Part shown: positions 1-6,812 of the stretch, piece by piece | Layout of the letters: every line of letters begins with the position of its first letter | Position numbering within the stretch: position 1 is the stretch's first letter | Source of the DNA: an uncultured Saprospiraceae bacterium | Lineage (GTDB): Bacteria; Bacteroidota; Bacteroidia; Chitinophagales; Saprospiraceae | DNA: 32,419 nucleotides | Direction: 5' to 3' | Assembly (NCBI GenBank): GCA_937967625.1 | Contig: CALCJP010000221.1 | Span: forward strand, 1 to 32,419 | Translations under genes and position numbers: made by a program | Notes under the pieces: model-generated | Told to the model about the DNA's origin: nothing | Database searches by the model: none | What the model saw: only the letters and a program-made list of their open reading frames with translations

Positions 1-54
1 TTGGGCAGGGTTTTTTCATAAAAAAAGGTGATGTGAGGTTTTAATTGGGTTCTA

Positions 55-81
55 CCCCCTGACCCCCGAATCGGGGGAACC
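55..81. repeat. G/C palindromic intergenic repeat, copy 1
   Basis: The copy reads CCCCCTGA followed by the near-palindrome CCCCCGAATCGGGGG and then AACC. The same unit recurs at 232-252, 32099-32126 and 32235-32262 with AATT or AAATT at its centre. Four copies in one window show a dispersed family. Similar C-run/G-run palindromes are common between genes in Bacteroidota; the function is unknown. Confidence 0.8.
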
Positions 82-139
82 TGAATTAACAGCTTAATTT
101 CTAATTATTTCTTTTCTGCAAAAGTTTCATACATGTAAT

Positions 140-170
140 AAAAAAGGATGGTCATAGACCATCCTTTTTT
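140..170. terminator. Bidirectional intrinsic terminator downstream of rlmB
   Basis: A perfect stem AAAAAAGGATGGTC / GACCATCCTTTTTT with an ATA loop, bounded by A and T tracts, so it can terminate transcription in either direction. It lies 80 nt past the rlmB stop codon. Confidence 0.85.
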
Positions 171-231
171 ATTTGGATTTAGAATACATTGTTAAAGAGT
201 CCTTCATAAACGAATCGAATTATTTAAGCAT

Positions 232-252
232 GGTTCCCCCAATTTGGGGTCA
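232..252. repeat. G/C palindromic repeat, copy 2, overlapping the rlmB 3' end
   Basis: Read on the minus strand the copy is TGACCCCAAATTGGGGGAACC. It starts with the TGA that serves as the rlmB stop codon (250-252). The upstream CCCCC arm seen in the other copies is missing, so the repeat begins exactly where the coding sequence ends. Confidence 0.75.
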
Positions 253-1002
253 CATTGTAACCCGTTGCCGCTGCACTTCATACAACATCACCCCCGCCGA
301 AACAGAAACATTTAGCGAATCCGTCTCCCCAATCTGAGGGATCAAAAAGGTCGAATCTGCTCGCTTGCCTATCGCATGACTAATGCCTTCATCCTCTGAA
401 CCAACTACTAATGCAGTAGGCCCACTCAAATCCAAATCATTAATAGGTTTCGATGCCTTCAAATCGCTTGCGAACACTTGTATGCCTGAATTTTGAAGAT
501 ATTCAATCGCGTTGACTAAACTGTTGGTCTTACAAACCGGCATTTTTAAAAGTGCTCCAGCAGACGTCTTCAACGCATCCGAGCCAATCTGTGAGCTGCC
601 TTTCATCGGTACAATGATGGCGTGAACCCCAAAGATTTCTGCTGAGCGAACGATGGCTCCAAAGTTGCGCGTATCGGTCACTCCGTCCAATATCAAGAAT
701 AGTGGCGTCTCTCCCTTCTCATAAATGAGTGGAATCATATCTTCAATTTGATAAAACCGAATCGGAGAGATAAAAGCGAGTACGGATTGGTGGTTCTTTC
801 CTTTAGCTAAATGGTCCAGCTTTTCTTTTGGAACCATCGAAATGTAGATGTTATGCTCTTTGCAGAGCTTTCGGAGTTCTATTTCTAACTCGCCGCGAGT
901 GCCGCGCAGGAGAAGCACTTTGTCAATTGACTCGCCACTTTTGATGGCGTCAACGACCGGATGTCGGCCATAGATGATTTGATGTTTTGGTCTTGACTTC
1001 AT
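250..1002 (-). CDS. rlmB: 23S rRNA (guanosine-2'-O-)-methyltransferase RlmB (TrmH/SpoU family)
   Basis: Predicted SAM-dependent 2'-O-methyltransferase that modifies a guanosine of 23S rRNA (G2251 in E. coli) in the cytoplasm. The 250 residues match the usual family length. An N-terminal substrate-binding domain (about 1-80, IYGRHPVVDAI) precedes the SPOUT domain. All three SpoU motifs are visible: motif 1 NFGAIVRSAEIFG near 113-125 with the conserved Asn and Arg, motif 2 VVGSEDEGIS near 200, and motif 3 SLNVSVSAGV near 230. The ATG is followed by a typical family start. The stop codon lies in a dispersed repeat. A GAAA hairpin sits 15 nt upstream of the ATG. It is separated by 94 nt from the upstream small gene and may have its own transcript. 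The family is certain; the exact target base is inferred from homologues. Confidence 0.95.
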   Translation of the reverse strand: MKSRPKHQIIYGRHPVVDAIKSGESIDKVLLLRGTRGELEIELRKLCKEHNIYISMVPKEKLDHLAKGKNHQSVLAFISPIRFYQIEDMIPLIYEKGETPLFLILDGVTDTRNFGAIVRSAEIFGVHAIIVPMKGSSQIGSDALKTSAGALLKMPVCKTNSLVNAIEYLQNSGIQVFASDLKASKPINDLDLSGPTALVVGSEDEGISHAIGKRADSTFLIPQIGETDSLNVSVSAGVMLYEVQRQRVTM

Positions 1003-1016
1003 TGGGGGCGAAGATA

Positions 1017-1032
1017 TTCAGCGAAAGCTGAA
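1017..1032 (+). repeat. GNRA-loop hairpin element (upstream of rlmB)
   Basis: TTCAGC-GAAA-GCTGAA: six perfect pairs, loop closed by C-G. It ends 15 nt upstream of the rlmB ATG, with the GNRA strand antisense to rlmB. Member of the dispersed hairpin family described in the findings. Confidence 0.75.
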
Positions 1033-1051
1033 AGTTCAAGGTTAAACGATT

Positions 1052-1083
1052 AAAGTTCAAAGTTAGCTCTAACGTTGAACTTT
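1052..1083. repeat. Inverted repeat between the small Cys-rich gene and rlmB
   Basis: Arms AAAGTTCAAAGTTA (1052-1065) and TAACGTTGAACTTT (1070-1083) pair with one mismatch around a GCTC loop. The flanks repeat the same AAGTTCAA/TTGAACTT words. It could act as a weak terminator for the upstream operon; there is no long T tract. Confidence 0.6.
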
Positions 1084-1096
1084 GAACCTTCAACTT

Positions 1097-1288
1097 TTAT
1101 ACCCTCTTCGGGCATTTGCCACAACGCTTATGTTCTCCTTTTTTGAACTTCTTGCAGCACTTTTTCTTTTTGCTGCAACACATACTTCCTTTCCCACTTG
1201 CGTGGAATGGGTTCTTAAAATCCAAGTCCATTTCCAATGCTAAAGAAGGTTGGATGCCGAAGCCAGTGTTAGGTTTGATATAAATCAT
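1097..1288 (-). CDS. Small Cys/Lys-rich protein (63 aa), function unknown
   Basis: I use the ATG at 1288, which gives 63 residues and leaves 4 nt between this gene and the FMN-binding gene. A longer frame from 1351 would overlap that gene by 59 nt. The N-terminal half is ordinary (MIYIKPNTGFGIQP, then LALEMDLDF). The last 28 residues hold six cysteines, in two CC pairs plus CGKC, among many lysines (CCSKKKKCCKKFKK, then RCGKCPKRV). That suggests metal or nucleic acid binding, but there is no named domain and no signal peptide. Tight spacing places it last in a porin/FMN-binding operon, so a redox or metal link is possible but inferred. Confidence 0.65.
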   Translation of the reverse strand: MIYIKPNTGFGIQPSLALEMDLDFKNPFHASGKGSMCCSKKKKCCKKFKKGEHKRCGKCPKRV

Positions 1289-1292
1289 TGTA

Positions 1293-1895
1293 TTAGTTTT
1301 GAGAGATTTGAGAAAGCGATTCAACCAATTGGCGATGAGTTCTTTGCACATCAGCGGTAATAGAATTTCCAGAAATCGTTGCGCCTGAGATGGCGTCGAT
1401 GTCTTTACTATATTTCAATCTTTCTGTTCCTTTATATCCTTCAAATTGTCTCAGCCATCGCTTACTGCTCACCTCGTATCCATGCTCACCGGGGTAATCA
1501 TAGACTGCCAATTTTAGAACGGTAAAATCATTATCCACAATCATCAAGTAGTCGAAAGTTTCGTAAGTCCCTTCGTCGAAATCAGCGACATATTGAACCA
1601 TCTGGTCATTGGAGCTATTGGCGTCACAGCCACCGATTTTGCAGCCATGCACCCGACGCAAAACGAGATAGCCCAGCTGTGTCTCTTCGCTTTTGAGTGA
1701 GTATAAATTTCGCGAAAGCGCATTCGGCGAAAGCCGTTGAGAAGTCATTTTTTGAATACTGACTTCTTGCCCCTTCCATACTTTTTTGACCACTTTTTGA
1801 ATTTTTCCTTTGTTGCGTTGTGTCATCAGTGAAGGCTGCAAATGCAAACTCGAAAAGGAAAAAACTAAGGTGATGATGAAAAGTAATTTTGTCAT
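1293..1895 (-). CDS. Exported FMN-binding domain protein (covalent flavin attachment motif)
   Basis: The ATG at 1895 opens directly with a signal peptide (MTKLLFIITLVFSFSS), giving 200 residues; the frame extends upstream to 1961 through a repeat but that part looks non-coding. Near the C-terminus the sequence DAISGATISGNSIT contains the SGAT motif of FMN-binding domains (RnfG/NqrC/NosR type), where the Thr (residue 172) is esterified to FMN by an ApbE-type transferase. No ApbE gene is present in this window. A CKIGGC pair near the middle is an extra possible redox or metal site. The protein is expected in the periplasm as a one-electron carrier. It sits between the porin (102 nt upstream) and the Cys-rich gene (4 nt downstream). 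Two short GNRA-like hairpins lie within it at 1711-1720 and 1725-1736, encoded in NALSRN and RLSP. Confidence 0.8.
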   Translation of the reverse strand: MTKLLFIITLVFSFSSLHLQPSLMTQRNKGKIQKVVKKVWKGQEVSIQKMTSQRLSPNALSRNLYSLKSEETQLGYLVLRRVHGCKIGGCDANSSNDQMVQYVADFDEGTYETFDYLMIVDNDFTVLKLAVYDYPGEHGYEVSSKRWLRQFEGYKGTERLKYSKDIDAISGATISGNSITADVQRTHRQLVESLSQISQN

Positions 1896-1932
1896 ATTTC
1901 TTAAAACTATATGATTTCGAGAGCTTGAGAAA

Positions 1933-1986
1933 TCGAGAGTTCGAGACGTGATTTGTTCCAAAACTCTCGATGTCTCGAACTCTCGA
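1933..1986. repeat. CGAGAGTTCGAGA inverted repeat
   Basis: Arms TCGAGAGTTCGAGAC (1933-1947) and GTCTCGAACTCTCGA (1972-1986) form 15 perfect pairs around a 24-nt loop, between the porin stop codon and the FMN-binding gene. The related word family recurs at 23486-23582. It may attenuate porin transcripts. Confidence 0.75.
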
Positions 1987-1996
1987 ATTCCATTTT

Positions 1997-3187
1997 TTAA
2001 TTAAACCAAATGCCTACTCCGAAATTCAATTGATGCTTTGCCTCATCAGAAGCAGCAGTCGTAAAGCGTTGATAATCAGCTTTTAAGGCAGCGCCTGTGC
2101 TCAACTTCCAAGTCAGTCCAGAAGTGATTTCGGTTCGTTTGAAGGCGTCGTTTTGTTCTATTTGATCTACGGATTGATGCGTATTGTACTGCTCAAATCG
2201 AGTGAAGGCAATCAACTGATAATTCTTAAAATCGAGCGAATGAAAAAGGTCATAACCCGCCTCGACATAGTAGCCACCAATCGCACTTCCGACATCCGAA
2301 CCCGTGAATTGATTGTAAGCAGAAGCATTGCCAACTAAGCCATAATTGAATTGCCCTCGTGCCTGAAATCCTTTTTTATTGTAGCGAAAATCTGCTCCCC
2401 ATAGATACAATCCAACCACAGTGCTATCTGCCTGACTCATCCCGAAATCATCGTTTCGATCTATGCCGTTGTAGCTCGTAGATTGGGTGTTTCCTAAATA
2501 GGTTGAAAGTCCAAATTTTAGATTTCCGAAACCATAGTATTCGACCTTACCTGCAAAATTTGGAGCACTTGCAATCGCCTCAGCTGCTTTTTGTCTGCCA
2601 CTTCGGAACCCGTTTTGACCGCTTAGTTTGGCAGAGCCGTCAAAGCTTTTCAGACCATTGACTAAGTAGGCTTGGTAGCGAAGCGACCAACTATTGACTC
2701 GTCCATTGAGTCCGATTCCGATTTCGCGCCAAGTGGTTGGGACGATGTATTTATCAAGGTTCGGACGCTCGACGCCATTGAAAGTAGTTGGCTCGTGGTA
2801 CTCATTTATGATGCCCATTGGTATCAAAATCAGTCCCGCATTCAGATTGACATTACGCCCTAATTTATGACTCAAAAACGCTTGCTCCACAAAAACTTCT
2901 TTCACGTGCTCAAACTCAATTTCGGTAACGAATTGCGTCTTCTTATTGAATTTATAGCCAAAAAGCATAACCAGTCTATGAACATCTAATTTGCCATTGA
3001 GGCGATTGGTGGCACTAATGGGTTGATTGTAATCAATTTCGGCATAGCCTCCGATGGTCAATCGAGCGTCTTTTGCCATCATAGTTTGCGCGGTGTTTTT
3101 AGGCACCAAGGTGTCCATCTTCGTTTGAGCGAAGAGCGCAGACTGGAGCAAAACGAAAGCAAAAATGAAAGCTGTTTTTAAATTCAT
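1997..3187 (-). CDS. Outer-membrane porin (phosphate-selective porin O/P-like)
   Basis: A 396-residue protein with a clear signal peptide (MNLKTAFIFAFVLLQSALFAQ). The mature part begins with a porin-like first strand (RLTIGGYAEIDY) and continues as alternating amphipathic beta strands with aromatic girdles, ending in Phe-Asn (LNFGVGIWFN), typical of outer-membrane barrels. The motifs TEIEFEHVKEVFVEQAFLSH, NAGLILIPMGIINEYHEP and VPTTWREIGIG are characteristic of OprP/OprO-like porins in Bacteroidota. The substrate cannot be read from sequence: family members pass phosphate, other anions or unknown solutes. It is the first gene of a minus-strand group with the FMN-binding and Cys-rich genes, and is divergent from the epimerase. 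Confidence 0.85.
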   Translation of the reverse strand: MNLKTAFIFAFVLLQSALFAQTKMDTLVPKNTAQTMMAKDARLTIGGYAEIDYNQPISATNRLNGKLDVHRLVMLFGYKFNKKTQFVTEIEFEHVKEVFVEQAFLSHKLGRNVNLNAGLILIPMGIINEYHEPTTFNGVERPNLDKYIVPTTWREIGIGLNGRVNSWSLRYQAYLVNGLKSFDGSAKLSGQNGFRSGRQKAAEAIASAPNFAGKVEYYGFGNLKFGLSTYLGNTQSTSYNGIDRNDDFGMSQADSTVVGLYLWGADFRYNKKGFQARGQFNYGLVGNASAYNQFTGSDVGSAIGGYYVEAGYDLFHSLDFKNYQLIAFTRFEQYNTHQSVDQIEQNDAFKRTEITSGLTWKLSTGAALKADYQRFTTAASDEAKHQLNFGVGIWFN

Positions 3188-3281
3188 TATTTCTTATCTT
3201 TAATAAGATTAAATCCAAATAAGGATGAAATCGTGGGCAAATATACAATGATGTTGGACTATTGGGGAATACCAAACCCTA

Positions 3282-3297
3282 TTTTCCGAAAGGAAAA
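3282..3297 (+). repeat. GNRA-loop hairpin element (upstream of epimerase)
   Basis: TTTTCC-GAAA-GGAAAA, six perfect pairs, in the 208-nt divergent region between the porin and epimerase starts, 98 nt before the epimerase ATG on the same strand. Confidence 0.75.
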
Positions 3298-3310
3298 AAT
3301 AGGTATCCCT

Positions 3311-3326
3311 TACCTAACTTTAGGTA
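3311..3326. promoter_or_regulatory. Near-perfect 16-bp palindrome, possible operator
   Basis: TACCTAACTTTAGGTA has seven symmetric pairs around a two-base centre, in the divergent porin/epimerase intergenic region. The half-site AGGTA also occurs at 3301-3305 and 3327-3330 (partial). A dimeric regulator site is possible; there is no regulator gene nearby to support it. Confidence 0.35.
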
Positions 3327-3395
3327 GGTATGAACAAGCGACAATTCGTGATGTTAGAGCATCTAAAGTAGCACGACATAAATCATTAAATTTCT

Positions 3396-4316
3396 ATGGC
3401 AAAAGCATGTGTATTAATAGGTGGAGGCACCGGTTTGGTGGGTAGCAGACTGAGTGAATTATTTGCCGAAAGGCAGTATGAAGTCATCCACATCAGCAGA
3501 AAGGCGAAACCGGATGCGAAATTCAAAACCTACCAATGGGATTTGAAAAATAGAACCATCGACCCCGAAGCCATCGAAAAAGCAGACTACGTCATCAACT
3601 TAGCTGGTGCTGGAATCGCCGATGCACGATGGACGGATAAGCGCAAAAAACTCATCATCAACAGTCGAGTGGATAGTACGCTTACGCTAAAAACCGCTTT
3701 CGAAAAAGCAGGAAAAGCGCCCAAAGCATTCGTCTCTGCTGCTGCGATGGGGTACTATGGCGATAGTGGCGAGACTCTCGTTACTGAAGATTCCCCTCCG
3801 GGAAATGATGGATTCCTTTCCGCCAGTTGTGTGGCATGGGAAGAAGCATTGGATAAAGTCAAAGCCACTGGTTGGCGCACTGCTCGCATTCGAATCGGAA
3901 TCGTTTTATCCACTCAGGGAGGCGCATTGGAGAAAATGCTCATCCCTGCGAAGATGAAAATCGGAGGCTATTTTGGCGACGGGCAGCAGTGGTATTCGTG
4001 GATTCATATCGAGGACTTGTGTCGTCTTTTTATCTTCCTTACGGAAAATGAGCAGCTAAATGGCACCTTCAACGGTGTCTCTCCCAACCCCGAAAGAAAC
4101 AAACCTTTCACCCGAAAAATCGGTGAAGCCATCGGCAGACCACCCATTATGGCACCTGGCCCTGAATTCGTTATGCGCATTGCGATGGGGGAGATGGCGG
4201 ATACGATTTTTAGTAGCACGAAGGTGTCGGCGGAGAAGACTTTAGGAACTGGTTTTGAATTCAAGTTTCCTGAGTTGATTGGAGCGGTCAAGGATGTGGT
4301 GGATAGAGGGATTTAG
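3396..4316 (+). CDS. TIGR01777 family NAD(P)-dependent epimerase/oxidoreductase
   Basis: A 306-residue short-chain dehydrogenase-like protein. The Rossmann nucleotide-binding loop GGGTGLVGSRL is at 9-19, followed by the family motifs YVINLAGAGIADARWT (about 66-81), SAAAMGYYGD (about 113-122, holding the tyrosine of the active site) and YSWIHIEDLCRLF. The C-terminal segment GTFNGVSPNPERNKPF onward is the DUF1731 domain normal for this family. The E. coli relative is YfcH; physiological substrates are not established. A short GNRA-type hairpin (3464-3475) falls in frame and encodes FAERQ without disturbing the family consensus there. It appears monocistronic: the next gene begins 331 nt away. 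Confidence 0.9.
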   Translation: MAKACVLIGGGTGLVGSRLSELFAERQYEVIHISRKAKPDAKFKTYQWDLKNRTIDPEAIEKADYVINLAGAGIADARWTDKRKKLIINSRVDSTLTLKTAFEKAGKAPKAFVSAAAMGYYGDSGETLVTEDSPPGNDGFLSASCVAWEEALDKVKATGWRTARIRIGIVLSTQGGALEKMLIPAKMKIGGYFGDGQQWYSWIHIEDLCRLFIFLTENEQLNGTFNGVSPNPERNKPFTRKIGEAIGRPPIMAPGPEFVMRIAMGEMADTIFSSTKVSAEKTLGTGFEFKFPELIGAVKDVVDRGI

Positions 4317-4362
4317 TCTTTTCTAAAAATGTGATTTAGCCAGCAAAGTGGATTTAAGAATG

Positions 4363-4508
4363 ATGGCGCGTAGCGACATAAAGGTTGGTAGAAAATTACC
4401 AATAAGCCCAATAAGCACGGCGCGTAGCGACGTCAACATTTGTGTCGCTACGCGCCACGGAAGGGTTTGACGGGATACTTCTACCAACGTTAATGTCGCT
4501 ATGCGCCA
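4363..4508. repeat. Nested inverted-repeat element (GGCGCGTAGCGACAT family), MITE-like
   Basis: Outer arms at about 4364-4393 (TGGCGCGTAGCGACAT, then GTTGGTAGAA) and 4479-4508 (reverse complement, 27 of 30 matching) enclose a second perfect 13-bp hairpin of the same word at 4419-4431 / 4444-4456. So the GGCGCGTAGCGAC word occurs four times, in two nested opposed pairs, in 146 bp. There is no coding capacity. It occupies most of the 331-nt gap between the epimerase and the ABC-F gene. Mobile or amplified non-autonomous element is the likeliest nature. Confidence 0.8.
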
Positions 4509-4614
4509 CCTTCATAATTAGAAGCGTTCTTACATTCCAATCTTGTAAATGCCCTAATCTATGCGATTTATTAAACTCATTTTCCTTCCTCTCCAAAATT
4601 GATCTCGAAAGGTT

Positions 4615-4622
4615 TACCTTTG
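4615..4622 (+). promoter_or_regulatory. Predicted -7 promoter element for the ABC-F gene
   Basis: TACCTTTG matches the Bacteroidota -7 consensus TAnnTTTG, 25 nt before the ATG at 4648. A TTG at 4599-4601 is closer than the usual -33 position, so the -33 assignment is weak. Confidence 0.5.
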
Positions 4623-4647
4623 GGTTTTCAAAATTTCAACTTCCTAC

Positions 4648-6513
4648 ATGCAGTATCTTACCCTTGAAAATGTGTCGAAAAGCTATGGTGAAAAGGTTCT
4701 TTTCAGGGACATGAATTTTACGGTAAGTAAAGGGGAGAAAATTGCCCTTGTCGCTAAAAATGGAACGGGCAAATCTACTTTGCTGCGCGTCATCTCCGGT
4801 GAGGAAGCGCCGGAAGGCGAAACTGCAAAATATGCCCTCTATAAAAATATCAAAATCAGCATCCTAAAACAGGAACCTGAATTTGAGCCGAACATGACCG
4901 TCTTGGATGCGGTCTTTGAAGCCGACTCGCCGATGGTGCGAGCAATTAAGGAATACGAATTGGCGATGATTTACCCGGAGCGCTCTGAGGCATTGAACGA
5001 AGCCATGAATAAAATGGATGACCTCAAAGCATGGGACTTCGAGTCCAAAATGAAGGAAATCCTTTTCAAACTCAACATCACCGATCTCGAAAAGAAAATC
5101 GACCAACTCTCCGGCGGACAACAAAAGCGAGTCGCATTAGCCAAACTACTAATCGAAGATCCCGAATTCCTAATTCTCGATGAGCCAACCAACCACTTGG
5201 ATGTGGACATGATTGAATGGTTGGAAGAATATCTGAAGCAGCCAAATTTGACCATATTCATGGTGACGCACGACCGTTATTTTTTGGAGCGAGTTTGTAA
5301 TAATATTGTAGAATTGAGAGGTGGTATTTTATATCGCTACACGGGCAATTACTCTGAATATTTAGAGAAGCGTTCCAATCAATTGGAAGTCGAATCCACC
5401 ACAATGGATAAGACTAAAAAGCTCTATACCAAGGAGTTAGCTTGGATGAGGCGTGGACCAAAAGCAAGAACCACCAAAGCCAAATCACGAATCCACGAAT
5501 TTGAAAAAATAGAAGATAAGGTCTCCCAACGCCTCGATAATGACGAACTAAAAATTGACTTCAAAACCGCTCGCCTCGGTAGCAAAATCGTGGAGGCCAA
5601 TTACATCTCAAAGTCGTTTGATGATTTGAAGGTGTTGGATAATTTTCATTATAAATTCAAGAAAGGAGAGCGCGTTGGTATCGTTGGTCCCAATGGGGTA
5701 GGGAAGTCCACTTTTATCAAATTGCTCACGGGGCAAATCCGCCCTGACTCCGGCAAAGTGGTCATCGGCGAAACGGTTCAGTTTGGTTACTACACGCAAG
5801 ATGGTATTCAATTAAAAGATGACAAGACAGTTATCGAAGTGGTGCGCGATGTGGCGGAGTTTATTCCTTTGGAGAAAGGGAAGAAGTTGACGGCGATTCA
5901 ACTTTTAGATCGATTTATGTTTGCGCGAGATCAACACATGGTCTATGTGTCGCAGTTGAGTGGGGGAGAGCGCAGGCGTTTGTTTTTGCTGACGATCTTG
6001 ATGCAAAATCCGAACTTCCTCATCCTCGATGAGCCAACCAATGATTTGGATATTATGACCTTGCAGGTGTTGGAGGAGTTTTTGGATTCGTTTCCGGGTT
6101 GCTTGCTGATAGTGACCCACGACCGTTATTTTATGGATAAATTGGTGGATCATTTATTTGTATTCCACGGAAGTGGTCAGGTCAAAGATTTTAATGGAGA
6201 CTACTCTGCCTATCGAAAATGGATAGTTGAATTCAATCGTGAAAAGCGCCGCCAAGAACGCGCCGAAACTGAAAAACCAAAACCCCAAGTCGAAAAACCA
6301 AAAGAAAAGAAAAAACTCACCTACAACGAACAACGCGAACTCGAACAATTAGAAAAAGACATCGAAAAACTCGAAACTCGCCGCGCTGAAGTCTTAGCAC
6401 TTTTCAACAATCCCGACGCCAACATGAATGATCTTTCGAAGGAGTTGGCGCAGATTCAGGAATCATTGGATACCAAAGAGATGCGGTGGATGGAGTTGGC
6501 GGAGATGGCGTGA
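4648..6513 (+). CDS. ABC-F family ATPase, Uup-like
   Basis: A 621-residue soluble protein with two ABC cassettes and no membrane segment, as in ABC-F proteins, which act on ribosomes or translation rather than transport. Cassette 1: Walker A AKNGTGKST (36-44; Ala replaces the usual first Gly), signature LSGGQ (154-158), Walker B FLILDEPTNHLD (174-185). Cassette 2: Walker A GPNGVGKST (about 347-355), signature LSGGE (about 435), Walker B LILDEPTNDLD (about 456-466). The linker between cassettes is rich in basic and helical residues (KARTTKAKSRIHEFEK). A charged region with prolines (about 535-560) leads to a C-terminal coiled coil (YNEQRELEQLEKDIEKLETR), the layout of Uup, which binds DNA and branched intermediates in E. 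coli. The two H-loops are THDRYF. It is apparently monocistronic. Confidence 0.93.
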   Translation: MQYLTLENVSKSYGEKVLFRDMNFTVSKGEKIALVAKNGTGKSTLLRVISGEEAPEGETAKYALYKNIKISILKQEPEFEPNMTVLDAVFEADSPMVRAIKEYELAMIYPERSEALNEAMNKMDDLKAWDFESKMKEILFKLNITDLEKKIDQLSGGQQKRVALAKLLIEDPEFLILDEPTNHLDVDMIEWLEEYLKQPNLTIFMVTHDRYFLERVCNNIVELRGGILYRYTGNYSEYLEKRSNQLEVESTTMDKTKKLYTKELAWMRRGPKARTTKAKSRIHEFEKIEDKVSQRLDNDELKIDFKTARLGSKIVEANYISKSFDDLKVLDNFHYKFKKGERVGIVGPNGVGKSTFIKLLTGQIRPDSGKVVIGETVQFGYYTQDGIQLKDDKTVIEVVRDVAEFIPLEKGKKLTAIQLLDRFMFARDQHMVYVSQLSGGERRRLFLLTILMQNPNFLILDEPTNDLDIMTLQVLEEFLDSFPGCLLIVTHDRYFMDKLVDHLFVFHGSGQVKDFNGDYSAYRKWIVEFNREKRRQERAETEKPKPQVEKPKEKKKLTYNEQRELEQLEKDIEKLETRRAEVLALFNNPDANMNDLSKELAQIQESLDTKEMRWMELAEMA

Positions 6514-6520
6514 GAGTACA

Positions 6521-6536
6521 TTTCACGAAAGTGAAA
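6521..6536 (+). repeat. GNRA-loop hairpin element (after ABC-F gene)
   Basis: TTTCAC-GAAA-GTGAAA, six perfect pairs, beginning 8 nt after the ABC-F stop codon. An identical hairpin occurs at 22146-22161 and 23737-23752. There is no T tract, so it is not a standard terminator. Confidence 0.8.
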
Positions 6537-6578
6537 CTTGAATTGTCAAAAAATGAAAAGGTAGAAAATCCATCCCTT

Positions 6579-6586
6579 TATTTTTG
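6579..6586 (+). promoter_or_regulatory. Predicted -7 promoter element for the HYR-like gene
   Basis: TATTTTTG followed by CACC matches TAnnTTTG. It would start a leader of about 220 nt before the ATG at 6813, with the 6641-6656 hairpin inside the leader. The 300-nt gap 6514-6812 holds this element and two hairpins; I see no other gene. Confidence 0.45.
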
Positions 6587-6640
6587 CACCCTATTTCGTC
6601 CAAGATGTCTTTTGCCACTGGAAATTATAGTTATCGATCA

Positions 6641-6656
6641 TTCCACGAAAGTGGAA
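6641..6656 (+). repeat. GNRA-loop hairpin element (leader of HYR-like gene)
   Basis: TTCCAC-GAAA-GTGGAA, six perfect pairs, followed by AAAA. It lies downstream of the predicted promoter and 156 nt upstream of the ATG, on the coding strand. Confidence 0.8.
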
Positions 6657-6812
6657 AAAATACTCATCCATAAAATACCCACTTCTCCCTACCCAAACAA
6701 TGGTATAAAATAGTTATCCTTTCCACTTTTTTGCGAATTACAGCCAATTCTCCCTACAATTGTAAGAACACATTAGACCTAATTAACATACTTTTTGAAA
6801 ACAAGTACTATT

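Noticed and set aside
1-249. A gene in the first 249 bases
   Set aside because: Only a repeat copy and a bidirectional terminator are visible; no open frame with a plausible start.
3233-3445. Plus-strand 70-codon frame upstream of and overlapping the epimerase
   Set aside because: It covers the divergent promoter region, a hairpin and a palindrome, and overlaps the epimerase start in another frame.
4604-4612. CTCGAAAGG just before the ABC-F -7 element as a hairpin copy
   Set aside because: The stem has at most two pairs, one of them G.T.
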